Source: Caballeronia glebae (GTDB lineage Bacteria; Pseudomonadota; Gammaproteobacteria; Burkholderiales; Burkholderiaceae). Taken from it: a stretch of 64,000 bases of DNA. The notes under the pieces are model-generated. The model searched no databases. It was not told where the DNA came from and saw only the letters and a program-made list of their open reading frames with translations. This document shows positions 23,725 through 34,323 of the stretch, in pieces. Both the position numbers and the translations under genes were made by a program. Where the stretch lies: the NCBI RefSeq assembly GCF_001545035.1, contig NZ_FCOJ02000030.1, positions 1 through 64,000 of the forward strand. The letters run 5' to 3'. The first letter of the stretch is position 1; each line of letters opens with the position of its first letter.

Positions 23725-25038
23725 TCACTCCTTCACTGGCGAGTACGACATATCCAGCGATGCAGCGCGCGCATGCTTCTGCGAATGCGCATTGCGCATC
23801 GGCTTCAGCACGAAGAGCGCGAGCAGCGCGGATATCGCCGCCATTCCCGCCGCGAGCATGAACACGGCGTGCCAGTTTCCGGTCATCGTCGTGATGACGC
23901 TTGAGAACGGCACGAGCAGCGCCGCCGTGCCCTTCGCCGTGTAGAGCAGACCCGCGTTGGTCGCCGCGAATTTCGGACCGAAGGTATCGCCGCACGTCGC
24001 CGGGAAGAGACTGTAGATTTCGCCCCACGCGAAGAACACGATGCCGGTCAACACAACGAAGGCCACCGGACTGTGTCCATACTTCGACAGCGCGACGATG
24101 CCCACCGCCTCGATCGCGAACGCGATGAACATCGTGTTCTCCCGTCCGATGCGATCCGATACCCAGCCGAAGAACGGCCGCGTGAGGCCGTTGAGCACGC
24201 GATCGATCGTGAGCGCGAAGGTCAGCGCGGGCAATGTCAGGCCGAGTATCGACACGGGCGAGTCGTGCAGGCCGAAGTCCTTCGCGATCGGCCCGAGCTG
24301 CGCGGTCGCCATCAGGCCGCCGGCGGCCATCATGACGAACATCAGGTACATGACCCAGAAGATCGGCGACTGCAACACCTGCTTCGGACTCGCGTTGTAG
24401 ACCGCGGCCCTGACCGTGCTTTTCACCGTCGCGAGCAGTTGCGCGGGCGGCGCATAGAGCGCCATGCCGAGCAGGAACACGACGAGGCCCTGGCCGAGTC
24501 CGAACCACAGGAAGGTCGTTTCATAGCCGCTCGCTTTGATCATGTGGGCGATCGGCACGACGGTCGCGGCGGAGCCCATGCCGAAACCGGCCGCCGTGAT
24601 GCCCGCGGCCAGCCCGCGCCGCGTCGGGAACCACTTGAGCGCATTGCCGACGCAGGTGCCATAGACCGCGCCCGCGCCCACGCCACCGACGGCGGCAGCG
24701 AAGTACAAAATCGGCAGCGACGACGCCACCGAGTTGATCGCCCACGCGATCGCGCATAGCAGACCACCGGCGACCACGACGGGCCTTGGTCCGTACTTGT
24801 CGACGAGATAGCCTTCGACGGGCACGAGCCATGTCTCCGTCACGACGAAGATCGTGAACGCCACCTGAATTGCCGCGCGGCCCCAGTGGTACTTCTCGTC
24901 GATCGGATTGACAAAGAGCGTCCAGCCGTACTGCATGTTGGCGATCATCGCCATGCAAATCACGCCGAAAACCAACTGCACCCACGGCGACGCCAGGCGC
25001 GACGTCTTGTCTTCGCGGTCCATCTGGTGCATTCCCAT
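23725..25038 (-). CDS. Oxalate/formate antiporter-type MFS transporter
   Basis: This 437-residue inner membrane protein has 12 predicted helices. It matches the OxlT branch of the major facilitator superfamily: WTLFVNPIDEKYHWGRAAIQVAFTIFV in helix 1-2, VEGYLVDKYGPRPVVVAGG as the MFS loop signature, and WFPTRRGLAAGITAAGFGMGSA. Such proteins exchange oxalate for formate, but many relatives carry other small carboxylates. No oxalyl-CoA or formyl-CoA gene is adjacent, so the substrate is unproven. AGGAG precedes ATG 25038. The promoter region holds two palindromes around a -35/-10 pair, which suggests a repressor, possibly GntR-like. Confidence 0.88.
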   Translation of the reverse strand: MGMHQMDREDKTSRLASPWVQLVFGVICMAMIANMQYGWTLFVNPIDEKYHWGRAAIQVAFTIFVVTETWLVPVEGYLVDKYGPRPVVVAGGLLCAIAWAINSVASSLPILYFAAAVGGVGAGAVYGTCVGNALKWFPTRRGLAAGITAAGFGMGSAATVVPIAHMIKASGYETTFLWFGLGQGLVVFLLGMALYAPPAQLLATVKSTVRAAVYNASPKQVLQSPIFWVMYLMFVMMAAGGLMATAQLGPIAKDFGLHDSPVSILGLTLPALTFALTIDRVLNGLTRPFFGWVSDRIGRENTMFIAFAIEAVGIVALSKYGHSPVAFVVLTGIVFFAWGEIYSLFPATCGDTFGPKFAATNAGLLYTAKGTAALLVPFSSVITTMTGNWHAVFMLAAGMAAISALLALFVLKPMRNAHSQKHARAASLDMSYSPVKE

Positions 25039-25109
25039 GCCTGTCTCCTTGGCAAATCTGCCTTGTGTATTCGGACGCCGAACGACGCCTCTCGCGACGC
25101 TGGTTCATG

Positions 25110-25152
25110 CTGTGTCGCATATACACAGTATGTGATATATCAAGTAAGTCAA
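25110..25152 (-). promoter_or_regulatory. Promoter and paired palindromes of MFS gene
   Basis: Reading leftward, TTGACT (25147-25152) and TACTGT (25125-25130) form a -35/-10 pair with a 16-base spacer. The perfect palindrome TGATATATCA (25133-25142) fills the spacer, and CTGTGT/ACACAG (25110-25115 and 25123-25128) overlaps the -10 and start. This arrangement is typical of repressor operators; the regulator gene is not in view. Confidence 0.5.
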
Positions 25153-25235
25153 GCGAAAGAAATGGAGGGGTTTTCACTGAGCCGGACGGCCCTTGTAAGC
25201 GCATGAAAGCTGCAGTGCGCGCGCTTCGATCAGAC

Positions 25236-25270
25236 AAAAAAAAAGCCCGGCAGAGGGAGCGCTGCCGGGC
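25236..25270 (-). terminator. Intrinsic terminator of porin gene
   Basis: GCCCGGCAG (25245-25253) and CTGCCGGGC (25262-25270) are perfect 9-bp arms with an 8-base loop. The adjoining A9 tract (25236-25244) becomes a U9 tail on the minus strand. This is a textbook leftward terminator for the porin gene that ends at 25385. Confidence 0.9.
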
Positions 25271-25384
25271 GACGTGCGTGGGCGAGACATGGCAATCCGC
25301 AGCACGCCCCCTCTTTATAAATGAAAGTTAAACGTAATGTAAACGGGTATTTTTGTAGGGTTTACGCTTCGTAGCTTTTAACCA

Positions 25385-26785
25385 TCAAAAGACATTCACG
25401 GGGATGTTGACCAACAAGCGATACACGTCGCTCGTGCCGTCCGGATAGTACGCGCTGTTGGCGTGATGGTGCATGTAGAGGAACTTGATCGACGCGTTCT
25501 TGAGCTTGCCATCGGGTACCGTGTAGCTCGGAATCACGCCGATTTCGTAGTGCGTACCGCCGATCGGCTTGCCGTTCACCAGGTAATTGGCCGCCTGAGC
25601 AGTGCCGCCGTTCGCCATCGCGCTGCCGTCCGCGTCCCAGCCATACGCGCCCCACACCAGGAACTTCGCACCCGGCAGGCCGTACTCCTTCAAGTTGAGC
25701 GAATACGACAGGCTCACCGATTTTTCGTGCGGCTGGTTGTAGTCGACATCGAGCGAATTCGAGAGATAGTCGCCCGCCGACTGGCCCACGTAGTCGAACG
25801 TCTGATCGCTCGCGATCTGCTGGAACGCGAACTGCACCGTATGCGCGCCGTGCGTGCCGGCGAGCGCGAGCGAATAGGCGTTGCTGTTGATCGAGCCTTG
25901 CAGCTTGTCGCCGATCGCGCCCGTGTAATAGTAGTTCAAGGAACCCGTCCAGCGGATGCTCTTCGGATCGCCAATGCTCTGCGTCGCCGTCAGGTAGTAC
26001 TGCTGCCAAACGTTGTCCGCGACGCTGCCGTAGAGCGAGACGGTCGTATCCTCGCCGTGCGTCCATTCGCCGCCGAAGTACGAGAAGCGCGAGATGTGCG
26101 TGCCGCCGTATTCGCTCGTCAGGCCGGTGACGGTCGTCATGCCGCGCGCGATCACGCCATCGACCGTGCCCGCCTTGAGCGTCAGATTCTTGATCTCGTC
26201 GCTGGCGAGCGAGAAGCCGCGGTAAGTCGGCGGCAAGGCGCGGTTGTCGTGCGGCACGAGAAACGGGTTGTCGAAGAGTTGCTGACCGTATTTCAGCACC
26301 GTGTTCGACACGCGCGCTTTCACGTCCCACACGCCCGGATACGCCCACGCGAGTTGATCCGAGCCGCCGCCGTCCGTGCCGACGTGCACGCGATTGCCCG
26401 CGCCCTGCCCGCCGTTCAGCTTCAACGCGCCGAAGAGCGACACGTCGCCGCCTAATCCGATCAGCCCCTTCGTATAGCCGGATTCGAACACGGCCTGCGC
26501 GCCGAGCACCCAGGCGTCCTTTTTCCCCGCGCCCTTGAGATCGTCGTGCTCGGTGTAGGAACGGAACAGCATATTCAGATGCGAATCTTCGATGAAACCC
26601 TGCGCTTTCGACTGGTTGCTCACCGGCGCGTCGGCCTCGGTATTGGGCGGCGAATCCGGCGGCATCTCGGTGTGGCGCGAGAGCGGCTGAGTATCGGATT
26701 CATCGGCGTGCGCGGCAGCCGTGGCCGCCATGAAACCGCTGAACAACAAAATCGATAGCGCGAGTGAACGTTTTTGTTTTTTCAC
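25385..26785 (-). CDS. OprD-family outer membrane porin
   Basis: This 466-residue outer membrane channel of the OprD/OpdK family takes up small carboxylates, basic amino acids or peptides. A signal peptide (ending in TAAAHADE) is followed by family segments: GFIEDSHLNMLFRSY, WVLGAQAVFESGYTKGLIGLGGDV, and LPPTYRGFSLASDEIKNLTLKAG. The chain ends in VNIPVNVF with the terminal Phe. I chose GTG 26785, nine bases after GGAG, which gives a standard MKKQKRSLALS leader; GTG 26800 is also in frame. It lies next to the dpp-type operon, and I infer that the two may serve a common substrate. Confidence 0.92.
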   Translation of the reverse strand: MKKQKRSLALSILLFSGFMAATAAAHADESDTQPLSRHTEMPPDSPPNTEADAPVSNQSKAQGFIEDSHLNMLFRSYTEHDDLKGAGKKDAWVLGAQAVFESGYTKGLIGLGGDVSLFGALKLNGGQGAGNRVHVGTDGGGSDQLAWAYPGVWDVKARVSNTVLKYGQQLFDNPFLVPHDNRALPPTYRGFSLASDEIKNLTLKAGTVDGVIARGMTTVTGLTSEYGGTHISRFSYFGGEWTHGEDTTVSLYGSVADNVWQQYYLTATQSIGDPKSIRWTGSLNYYYTGAIGDKLQGSINSNAYSLALAGTHGAHTVQFAFQQIASDQTFDYVGQSAGDYLSNSLDVDYNQPHEKSVSLSYSLNLKEYGLPGAKFLVWGAYGWDADGSAMANGGTAQAANYLVNGKPIGGTHYEIGVIPSYTVPDGKLKNASIKFLYMHHHANSAYYPDGTSDVYRLLVNIPVNVF

Positions 26786-27009
26786 GAGAAATGTCTCCAC
26801 TTGTATTGATTCAACTGCAAACGGCTTTATCGAAACTGAGGATTGCGAATAGCCGCGCCCGGCGACGTGAAAAAGCGTCGAGGCGTGCGGGCGAATTTGG
26901 AAAACGGCGAAGGACGGGCGGCCTGGGCCGAACAGGTTATCGGACGGTATGGTTTGCGGGGATGTCTTCCTCGAATGTCGTTGATTTTCTAATCAGCGTG
27001 AATTGCCTT

Positions 27010-27985
27010 TCACGCAAACAGGCACGCCGCCGATGAATCGGACCCGAGCGTGCGCAGTGCGGGCACTTCGCGCGAGCAGGACGCCTGCGCCATCGGGCAG
27101 CGTGTATGAAATACGCAGCCCGATGGCGGATCGATCGGGCTCGGAATGTCGCCCGACAGAATCTGGACGGTCTTGGCGCGCTCGACGGCCGGATCGGGTA
27201 CCCGCACCGCCGATAGCAACGCGCGCGTGTACGGATGGCGCGGCGTGTCATAGAGCGCGTGTTTCTCCGCGAGCTCCATGACACGGCCGAGATACATCAC
27301 CATGACGCGATCGGAAATGTGACGCACCACGGCCAGATCGTGCGCGATGAAGACGAGCGCGAGCTTCATCTCCTTTTGCAGCGACTTGAGCAGATTGACG
27401 ATCTGCGCCTGAATCGACACATCGAGCGCGGACACCGGCTCATCGCAAATGACGAGCTTCGGCTCGACGATCAGCGCCCGCGCAATGCCGATACGCTGAC
27501 ACTGCCCGCCCGAAAACTCGTGCGGATAGCGGTTGATCATCTGCTCGCGCAGGCCGACCTTCGCCATGATCGCGCGCACGCGTTCGTCGATTTCGCGCCG
27601 GGTGCAGCCGCGCCGATGCTCGACGAGCGGCTCCGCGATGATCTGCCCGATCGTCATGCGCGGATCGAGCGATGCGAGCGGGTCCTGAAAGATCATCTGC
27701 ACGTCGGCGCGCACGCGATGCCATTCGCGCGCCGATGCGCCCGACAATCGCGATCCCATCCACACAATCTCGCCGCTCGTCGCGGGAATGAGGTTCAGAA
27801 TCGCACGCGACAAAGTGGACTTGCCGCAACCGGATTCGCCGACGACACCGAGCGTCTCGCCCGCCTTCAGGTCGAAGCTCACGCCGTCGACCGCCTTCAG
27901 CGTGCGGCGCGGCGCCCACGGCAGGCGGCTCTTCGGCTTCACCTGGAAATGCACGCGCATGTCGCGCACGGAGAGCATCGTCGCG

Positions 27986-27993
<8 letters not shown>
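27010..27993 (-). CDS. dppF: Peptide ABC transporter ATP-binding protein (DppF-type)
   Basis: This 327-residue ATPase is the second nucleotide-binding subunit of a dipeptide/oligopeptide importer. Walker A is VVGESGCGKSTLSRAIL, the signature is HEFSGGQCQRIGIARAL, and Walker B is LVICDEPVSALD. The C-terminal oligopeptide domain has VFHTRCPMAQASC, whose cysteines bind the iron-sulfur cluster known in this family. It is the last gene of the operon, overlapping dppD by 8 bases. The symbol reflects the family; substrate could also be opines or other peptides. Confidence 0.9.
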
Positions 27994-28984
<991 letters not shown>

Positions 28985-28987
28985 GGC

Positions 28988-29878
28988 TTACCTGTCCTTC
29001 GGATCGAGCGCGTCGCGCAGCCCGTCGCCGACAAAGTTGATGCAGTAAAGCGTGATCGAGAGCAGCGCCGCCGGGAACAGCAAAATCCACGGCGCGGACT
29101 CCATCACGCCGACGCCGTCCTGGATCAGCACGCCCCAGCTCGTCATCGGTTCCTGTACGCCGAGTCCGAGAAACGACAGCACCGATTCCGTGAGGATCAC
29201 GGCGGGCACGGTCACGGTCGTATAGATTGCGACGATGCCGAGCAGGTTCGGCACCACATGCCGCGCGATGATGCGTCGCGTCGGCACGCCGATCGCGCGC
29301 GCCGCCTCGACGTATTCCTTCGAGCGGATCGACAGTGTCTGACCGCGCACGACGCGCGCCATGTCCATCCACGAAAAGATCGTGATGGTGATGACGACGA
29401 GATAGAACTCGCGGCCGAGCAGCGTCACCATCAGAATCGCGATGAGCAGGTACGGGATCGCGTACATCATGTCGACGAAGCGCATCATCGCGTTATCGAC
29501 GCGTCCGCCGACGAAGCCCGCGATCGCGCCCCACGCGATGCCGAGCGTGACCGAGGCGAGCGTGGCGAGCGCGCCGATCATCAGCGACACGCGGCCGCCG
29601 ATCAGGCAGCGCACGAGCAGATCGCGGCCGGTGTCGTCGGTGCCGAACAGGTGCCAGTTCGCGAGCATGGGCGCGACGCTCGTCGCATTCCAGTCGGTGG
29701 AATCGAACTCGTTCGGCAGCAGCCACGGTCCGACGATGCACGCGAGCGTGATGAGCACGAGCAGCGCGAGACTCACGACCGCCGCCTTGTTGCGCAGAAA
29801 ACGCGCGCGCGCGTCCTGCCACGGGCTGCGGCCCACGACCGCCTTTTCGAGCATCGGCGCCAGAGAAGCAGATTTCAT
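28988..29878 (-). CDS. dppC: Peptide ABC transporter permease (DppC-type)
   Basis: This 296-residue inner membrane permease has six predicted helices and an N-terminal tail. The EAA loop that contacts the ATPase is seen as EYVEAARAIGVPTRRIIARHVVPNL. HLFGTDDTGRDLLVRCLIGGRVSL is the hallmark DppC/OppC N-terminal segment. I set the start at ATG 29878 (MKSASLAPMLEKA) with GAAAGGG upstream; the open frame continues to 30334 only as a shadow of dppB. It lies between dppB (11 bases) and dppD (3 bases). Confidence 0.92.
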   Translation of the reverse strand: MKSASLAPMLEKAVVGRSPWQDARARFLRNKAAVVSLALLVLITLACIVGPWLLPNEFDSTDWNATSVAPMLANWHLFGTDDTGRDLLVRCLIGGRVSLMIGALATLASVTLGIAWGAIAGFVGGRVDNAMMRFVDMMYAIPYLLIAILMVTLLGREFYLVVITITIFSWMDMARVVRGQTLSIRSKEYVEAARAIGVPTRRIIARHVVPNLLGIVAIYTTVTVPAVILTESVLSFLGLGVQEPMTSWGVLIQDGVGVMESAPWILLFPAALLSITLYCINFVGDGLRDALDPKDR

Positions 29879-29889
29879 CGTGCGCCCTT

Positions 29890-30810
29890 TCAATAACGAA
29901 TTTTCGGATCGAGCCACGCATACGCGAGGTCGACCAGCAGGTTGAGCAGCACGGCCACCACGGTGACGAGCACGACGAGTCCGAGCACGAGCGTGTAGTC
30001 GCGATTGGCCGCGCCGTTCACGATGAGCTTGCCGATGCCCGGCAGCGAGAACACCGATTCCGTCACGACCGCCGCGGTGATCGACGAGATCGCGAGCGGA
30101 CCGATCACCGAGACGACTGGAATCAGCGTTGGCCTGAGCGCATGACGCAGCACGACGGTGCGCATCGGCAAACCTTTCGCGCGCGCGGTGCGGATGTAGT
30201 TCGTGTTCAGCACCTCGATCAAGCTCGAGCGCGTCACGCGGCCGACCGTCGCGACGTTGATCATCACGAGCAGCGCGATGGGCAGCGCCATGTAGCGCAA
30301 CTGGAAGTCGTTCCAGCCGCCGGCGGGCAGCCACTTAAGCAGGATCGCGAAGACGAGGATCAGCACCGGCCCGAGCACGAACGACGGAAACGCGTTGCCC
30401 GCGTTGCTGGCGAGCATGAGCACGTAGTCGGCCATGCTGTTGCGGCGCAGCGCCGCCGCGATGCCGAGCCCGACGCCGATCACGATGGCGAGCAGCATCG
30501 ACACGCCGCCGATCGTGAGCGACACCGGCAGCGCGCGCAGCACGAGATCGTTCACGCTCCAGTCGGCATAACGGAACGAGGCGCCGAGATCGCCGTGTAA
30601 GAGGCCGTCGAGATAGAGCAGATATTGCTTCCACAGCGGCTGGTCGAGGTGATATTTCGCCTGCAGGTTCGCGAGCACTTCGGCCGGAATCTTGCGCTCG
30701 CCGTCGAACGGACCGCCCGGCGTCGCGTGCAAGAGCAGATAGCAGATCGTCACGACGATCAGCAAAGTCGGCAGCGTGAGCAACACGCGCCGCAACGTGT
30801 AGGACCACAT
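29890..30810 (-). CDS. dppB: Peptide ABC transporter permease (DppB-type)
   Basis: This 306-residue permease has six membrane helices. The N-terminus MWSYTLRRVLLTLPTLLIVV and the segments PGGPFDGERKIPAEVLANLQAKYHLD and NYIRTARAKGLPMRTVVLRHALRPTLIPV (the EAA loop) match the DppB/OppB family. It forms the channel together with DppC. It starts 30 bases after the binding-protein gene and precedes dppC by 11 bases. Confidence 0.92.
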   Translation of the reverse strand: MWSYTLRRVLLTLPTLLIVVTICYLLLHATPGGPFDGERKIPAEVLANLQAKYHLDQPLWKQYLLYLDGLLHGDLGASFRYADWSVNDLVLRALPVSLTIGGVSMLLAIVIGVGLGIAAALRRNSMADYVLMLASNAGNAFPSFVLGPVLILVFAILLKWLPAGGWNDFQLRYMALPIALLVMINVATVGRVTRSSLIEVLNTNYIRTARAKGLPMRTVVLRHALRPTLIPVVSVIGPLAISSITAAVVTESVFSLPGIGKLIVNGAANRDYTLVLGLVVLVTVVAVLLNLLVDLAYAWLDPKIRY

Positions 30811-30840
30811 GAGGTTTCGCCTTCGCTTATGTCAGTGAGG

Positions 30841-32475
30841 TCAGTGCTTGACGATGTAGAGATCCTTGCTGTGGTAGCGGTCCATCGGGTTCTTCAGCGA
30901 GTATCCGCCCACATAGCTTTTGACGAGGCGCGGCAGGCCGTATTGCAGCAGCGGCAGCATCGGATAGTCGTCCATCACGATCTTCGCGGCCTGCGTCTGC
31001 AACTGCGTGCGCTTCGCTTGATCCGTGATTTGCGTTGCTTCCTTGATCAGCGCGTCGGCCTTTGGGTTGCAGTTGAAGTTGTCGTTCTGATCGGAACCGC
31101 ATTGAACGAGTTGCAGGAAAGTCGTCGCGTCGTTGTAGTCCGCCACCCAGCCGTTGCGTGCGATCTGATAGTCGCCCTCGTGGCGCTTCTTCAGCAGCAC
31201 CTTGAACTCCATCGCCTCGATGTCCGTCGCGAGGCCGAGCTTCGTTTTCCATTCCGACGCGACGAAGATCGCCATCTTCTTGTTGTAATCGCTGGTGTTC
31301 ATCGCAAAACGCAGCTTCGTGCCGGGCTTCACGCCCGCCTGTTCGAGCAGCTTCTTCGCTTCCTCGACGCGCTTGGCCATCGGCCACGAAGCCCAGTCGT
31401 AGGACGTGACCTCCGCGCCGACCACGCCCTTTGGCAGCACCGAGTACAGCGGAATCTGACCATCGGCGGTGACGCGCTGCGCGAGCAGATCGCGGTCGAC
31501 GACCATCGAGAGCGCCTTGCGCACGCGCACGTCTTTCAGCAGCGGATCGCGATTGTTGAAACTGTAGTAGCGCGTGCCCAGGATCAGCGAATTTCGCGCG
31601 TCGCTCGGGAACTGCTTGACGTACTTGGCGTAGGTTCCCGTCGGCATCTGATAGGTCATGTCGTTCTCGCCGGACTGGAACAGTTTGACGTCCGTGTTTT
31701 CGTCTTCCACAGGCAGATAAGTGACCTGCGTCAGTTGCACATTCGCCTTGTCCCAATAGTTCGGGTTCTTCACCATCACGATCTTGCTGTTGACCTGCCA
31801 GTCCTTAAGCTGAAACGGGCCGTTGCTCACGAGGTTGCCGGGCTTCGTCCAGTTCTTTCCGAACTTCTCGACGCTCGCGCGATGCGCCGGCGCAAAGTTC
31901 GGATTCGACATCAGTTCGGGCATGAACGGAACCGGTCCGGATGTCTTGACTTCGACCGTGTACGCATCGATCGCGCGTACGCCGAGCGCGCCGACAGGCT
32001 TTTTGCCAGCGGCGACTTCGTTGCCGTTCAGTAGGAACACACCGAAGACATTGGCGTAGGACGACGCCGTCTTCGGATCGACGAAGCGCTGAATGCCGTA
32101 GACGAAATCGTTTGCGGTGACGGCGTCGCCATTGGACCAGCGGGCGTTCTTGCGCAAGTGGAAAATCCAGGTCGTCGCGTCCTTCTGTTCCCACTTCTCG
32201 GCGACGCCCGGAACCACCGCGCCATCGTTGTTCGTGGCGGTCAGGCTCTCGAAAAGATCCATCGTGAGGTTGTATGCGCCCACGGATTCCACCATCGCCG
32301 GGTCGAGCGTCTCGGTTTCCGAGCCGTTGTTGCGCACGAGTTCCTGCTTGGCGGCGAGCGCAACGCCCGGCGGCACGATGGCGGCCGACGCGTTCAGCGC
32401 GGAGCAGGCAAGCAGCGCCGTTGCGGCGGCGAGCTTCGTGCATCGGATCGAAATCTGGGGAATGTCAAAAAACAT
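30841..32475 (-). CDS. Periplasmic oligopeptide-binding protein (OppA/MppA-like)
   Basis: This 544-residue solute-binding protein (SBP family 5) captures peptides in the periplasm for the downstream permease. It has a signal region (ending LNASAAIVPPG), then the family motifs GSETETLDPAMVESVGAYNL, WIFHLRKNARWSNGDAVTANDFVYGIQRF and SNGPFQLKDW. Length and these motifs fit OppA/MppA rather than the shorter DppA, so oligopeptides or murein peptides are plausible ligands. ATG 32475 has AAGGA eight bases upstream; GTG 32478 is one codon before. First gene of the five-gene operon, divergent from a LysR gene. Confidence 0.92.
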   Translation of the reverse strand: MFFDIPQISIRCTKLAAATALLACSALNASAAIVPPGVALAAKQELVRNNGSETETLDPAMVESVGAYNLTMDLFESLTATNNDGAVVPGVAEKWEQKDATTWIFHLRKNARWSNGDAVTANDFVYGIQRFVDPKTASSYANVFGVFLLNGNEVAAGKKPVGALGVRAIDAYTVEVKTSGPVPFMPELMSNPNFAPAHRASVEKFGKNWTKPGNLVSNGPFQLKDWQVNSKIVMVKNPNYWDKANVQLTQVTYLPVEDENTDVKLFQSGENDMTYQMPTGTYAKYVKQFPSDARNSLILGTRYYSFNNRDPLLKDVRVRKALSMVVDRDLLAQRVTADGQIPLYSVLPKGVVGAEVTSYDWASWPMAKRVEEAKKLLEQAGVKPGTKLRFAMNTSDYNKKMAIFVASEWKTKLGLATDIEAMEFKVLLKKRHEGDYQIARNGWVADYNDATTFLQLVQCGSDQNDNFNCNPKADALIKEATQITDQAKRTQLQTQAAKIVMDDYPMLPLLQYGLPRLVKSYVGGYSLKNPMDRYHSKDLYIVKH

Positions 32476-32910
32476 CACAGGAATCCTTCTTTGTCTCGTT
32501 TATCGGTTATCGCCTTTCGCCGTGCTTGCGAACTTTCGCAGTCCTTCGCGCATCGCTTTGCTTATCTCGATCGAGATAAAAGAGCGGCATCGAAACTAGC
32601 GAATCCAACGAAAGGCTTTCTATTTACTGCCGGCGCGCCGCGCATGTTGCGGGCTTGCGCTTCGCGTCGGCGGGCGTTTGCTGCGCGGACGCGTTCAATC
32701 GCGCTTTGGGCTGGCGGCGAGTATTTCGCATCAATAAGACGGATGCCACTCACATGTGCTTATCGTGACTAAATTTTTCGAATAGTCGTTCGATTTGTTG
32801 GATAAACGCACTTTCGAGGTCTCGTCGGCCGAACAGGACCACGGCAGCAAGTGCTTGTTTCCTATAAGATTGCGTCGCCGTATAACCGCCGCTCCAGAGC
32901 CGTCCGAAAG
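32476..32910. other. Divergent promoter region of peptide operon and LysR gene
   Basis: This 435-base region separates the two divergent genes. It contains GACTA/TAGTC arms at 32767-32787 and a CACATGTG palindrome at 32751-32758. The section 32590-32740 is featureless to my eye. It is the probable site of control of the peptide operon by the LysR protein. Confidence 0.5.
32767..32787. promoter_or_regulatory. Inverted repeat, possible LysR operator
   Basis: GACTA (32767-32771) and TAGTC (32783-32787) flank an 11-base AT-rich spacer that itself contains TTCGAA. The spacing fits a dimeric LysR-type contact, about 125 bases upstream of the LysR start and 290 from the operon. The assignment to this regulator is inference. 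Confidence 0.4.
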
Positions 32911-33840
32911 ATGATCCGTTTTCGCCAGATCGAGGCATTTCGCAGCCTCATCATGACCGGCACCAGTGTCGGCGCAGCAAAAAAGCTCCACGTTACGCAG
33001 CCCGCGATCAGCCGCCTGATCGCCGATCTCGAAGCCGATCTCGGCTTCAGTCTGTTCTCGCGCATCGGCGGCCGTCTCAATCCGACGACGGCCGGCTTGC
33101 GCTTTTACAAGTCCGTCGAGGAGAACTTTCTCGGGCTGGAGCGTTTGAGACAGGTCGCGGAAATGATTCGCGAGGAAGCCTCCGATCGCCTCACGGTCGC
33201 GTGCATGCCCGTGCTCGCAACGACGCTCCTGCCGCCCGTGCTCGCCGATTTCACCGAGCGTCATCCCGGCGTGCCGATCAAGGTCGACTCGGTGAAAGTG
33301 CCCGAAGTGCTGGTGAACCTGCAGAACCACAAGGCCGATGTCGCGCTGAGCCTCGCGTTTCCGGCGGTCGCGGGGATCGAGGTGGAGACGCTGCTCAAGG
33401 CGCGCGCGGCGTGCGCGATGCCCGCCACGCACAGGCTCGCGAAAAAGAAGATCGTGCGCCCGTCCGACTTGCGCGGCGAACAGCTCATCGGCTGGCTGCC
33501 GAACTCGCGCCAGCCTTACGAGGCGGAGCAATCGCTCATTTCATCCACCGAGGATCGGCCGCGCTACACCGTTTTCACCGACACGGCGCACACGCGCTAC
33601 GCAATGGTCGCGGGCGGGCTCGGCATTTCGATCGTCGAGCCGTTCGCGGCGAAGGTCTGGCGCCCGCACGGCGTGGTCGTGCGGCCGTTCGAGACCGACA
33701 TCGAGTATGAATACGTGCTGTCGTATCCGAGCAGCGGCATTCGCTCGGATCTGGTTACATCGTTCCGGAATTCCGCGAAACGCGTCGTCGAGCATTATTC
33801 GTTCGAGGCGGCGGAAGAAGCCTCTCTCGCGGCGGACTAA
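32911..33840 (+). CDS. LysR-family transcription regulator
   Basis: This 309-residue regulator has an N-terminal winged helix-turn-helix (residues 1-60, FRSLIMTGTSVGAAKKLHVTQPAISRLIADLEADLGFSLFSR) and a C-terminal periplasmic-binding-like effector domain. The effector domain resembles those of NocR/OccR-like opine and amino-acid regulators in general form, but the ligand is not clear. It is divergent from the peptide ABC operon across 435 bases, which suggests it controls that operon. ATG 32911 gives the normal MIRFRQIEAF start; 20 upstream codons in frame are rejected. Confidence 0.9.
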   Translation: MIRFRQIEAFRSLIMTGTSVGAAKKLHVTQPAISRLIADLEADLGFSLFSRIGGRLNPTTAGLRFYKSVEENFLGLERLRQVAEMIREEASDRLTVACMPVLATTLLPPVLADFTERHPGVPIKVDSVKVPEVLVNLQNHKADVALSLAFPAVAGIEVETLLKARAACAMPATHRLAKKKIVRPSDLRGEQLIGWLPNSRQPYEAEQSLISSTEDRPRYTVFTDTAHTRYAMVAGGLGISIVEPFAAKVWRPHGVVVRPFETDIEYEYVLSYPSSGIRSDLVTSFRNSAKRVVEHYSFEAAEEASLAAD

Positions 33841-33855
33841 CGAGTCGCGCGCGGC

Positions 33856-34323
33856 TCAGCCGCCGAACAGCTTTCTCGCGCGCTCGCGCATTTGCTCGGG
33901 CGGCACGTCCTCGATGTGGGTCGCGACCCACCACACATGTCCGAACGGATCGCGCAGCTTGCCGCCGCGATCGCCGTAGAACTGGTCTTCGACGGGGCGC
34001 AGGATCGTCGCGCCTTCGTCGGCGGCGCGTTGCGCGACCGCATCGACGTCCGTCACGTAGAGATGCAGCATCACCGGCGTGCCACCGACAGAAAGCGGTC
34101 CGACCGTGCCGTAATCGGGGAATTCGTCGCACAGGTAAATGACGTTGCCCCCAATCGACAATTCCGCGTGACCGATACGCCCGTCCGGCTGCTCGATCCT
34201 GAACGTTTCGGTCGCGCCGAAAACCTTCGTGTAGAACTCGATGGCGCTGCCGCAGCCCGCCACCGCCATGTACGGAATCACGCCGCGACGGTCGTTCGGA
34301 ATCGGATCGACTTGGGAAGTCAT
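33856..34323 (-). CDS. VOC-superfamily (glyoxalase/PhnB-like) protein
   Basis: This 155-residue protein has two beta-alpha-beta-beta-beta repeats of the vicinal oxygen chelate fold. GVIPYMAVAGCGSAIEFYTKVFGATETFR begins the first repeat and PVMLHLYVTDVDAVAQRAADEGATILRP the second; DPFGHVWWVATHIEDV is the usual end. PhnB-like members of this type are often mis-annotated as glyoxalases, and no substrate should be assumed. AGGAGA lies eight bases before ATG 34323. It is divergent from the SDR gene at 34489 and converges on the LysR gene. Confidence 0.88.
   Translation of the reverse strand: MTSQVDPIPNDRRGVIPYMAVAGCGSAIEFYTKVFGATETFRIEQPDGRIGHAELSIGGNVIYLCDEFPDYGTVGPLSVGGTPVMLHLYVTDVDAVAQRAADEGATILRPVEDQFYGDRGGKLRDPFGHVWWVATHIEDVPPEQMRERARKLFGG

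Larger units (their letters stand above)
25039..25384. other. Gap between MFS gene and porin gene
   Basis: This 346-base gap contains the leftward promoter and palindromes of the MFS gene (25110-25152) and the intrinsic terminator of the leftward porin gene (25236-25270). The remaining bases between the terminator and the porin stop, about 115, are AT-richer than the neighbourhood and show no further structure. Confidence 0.6.
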
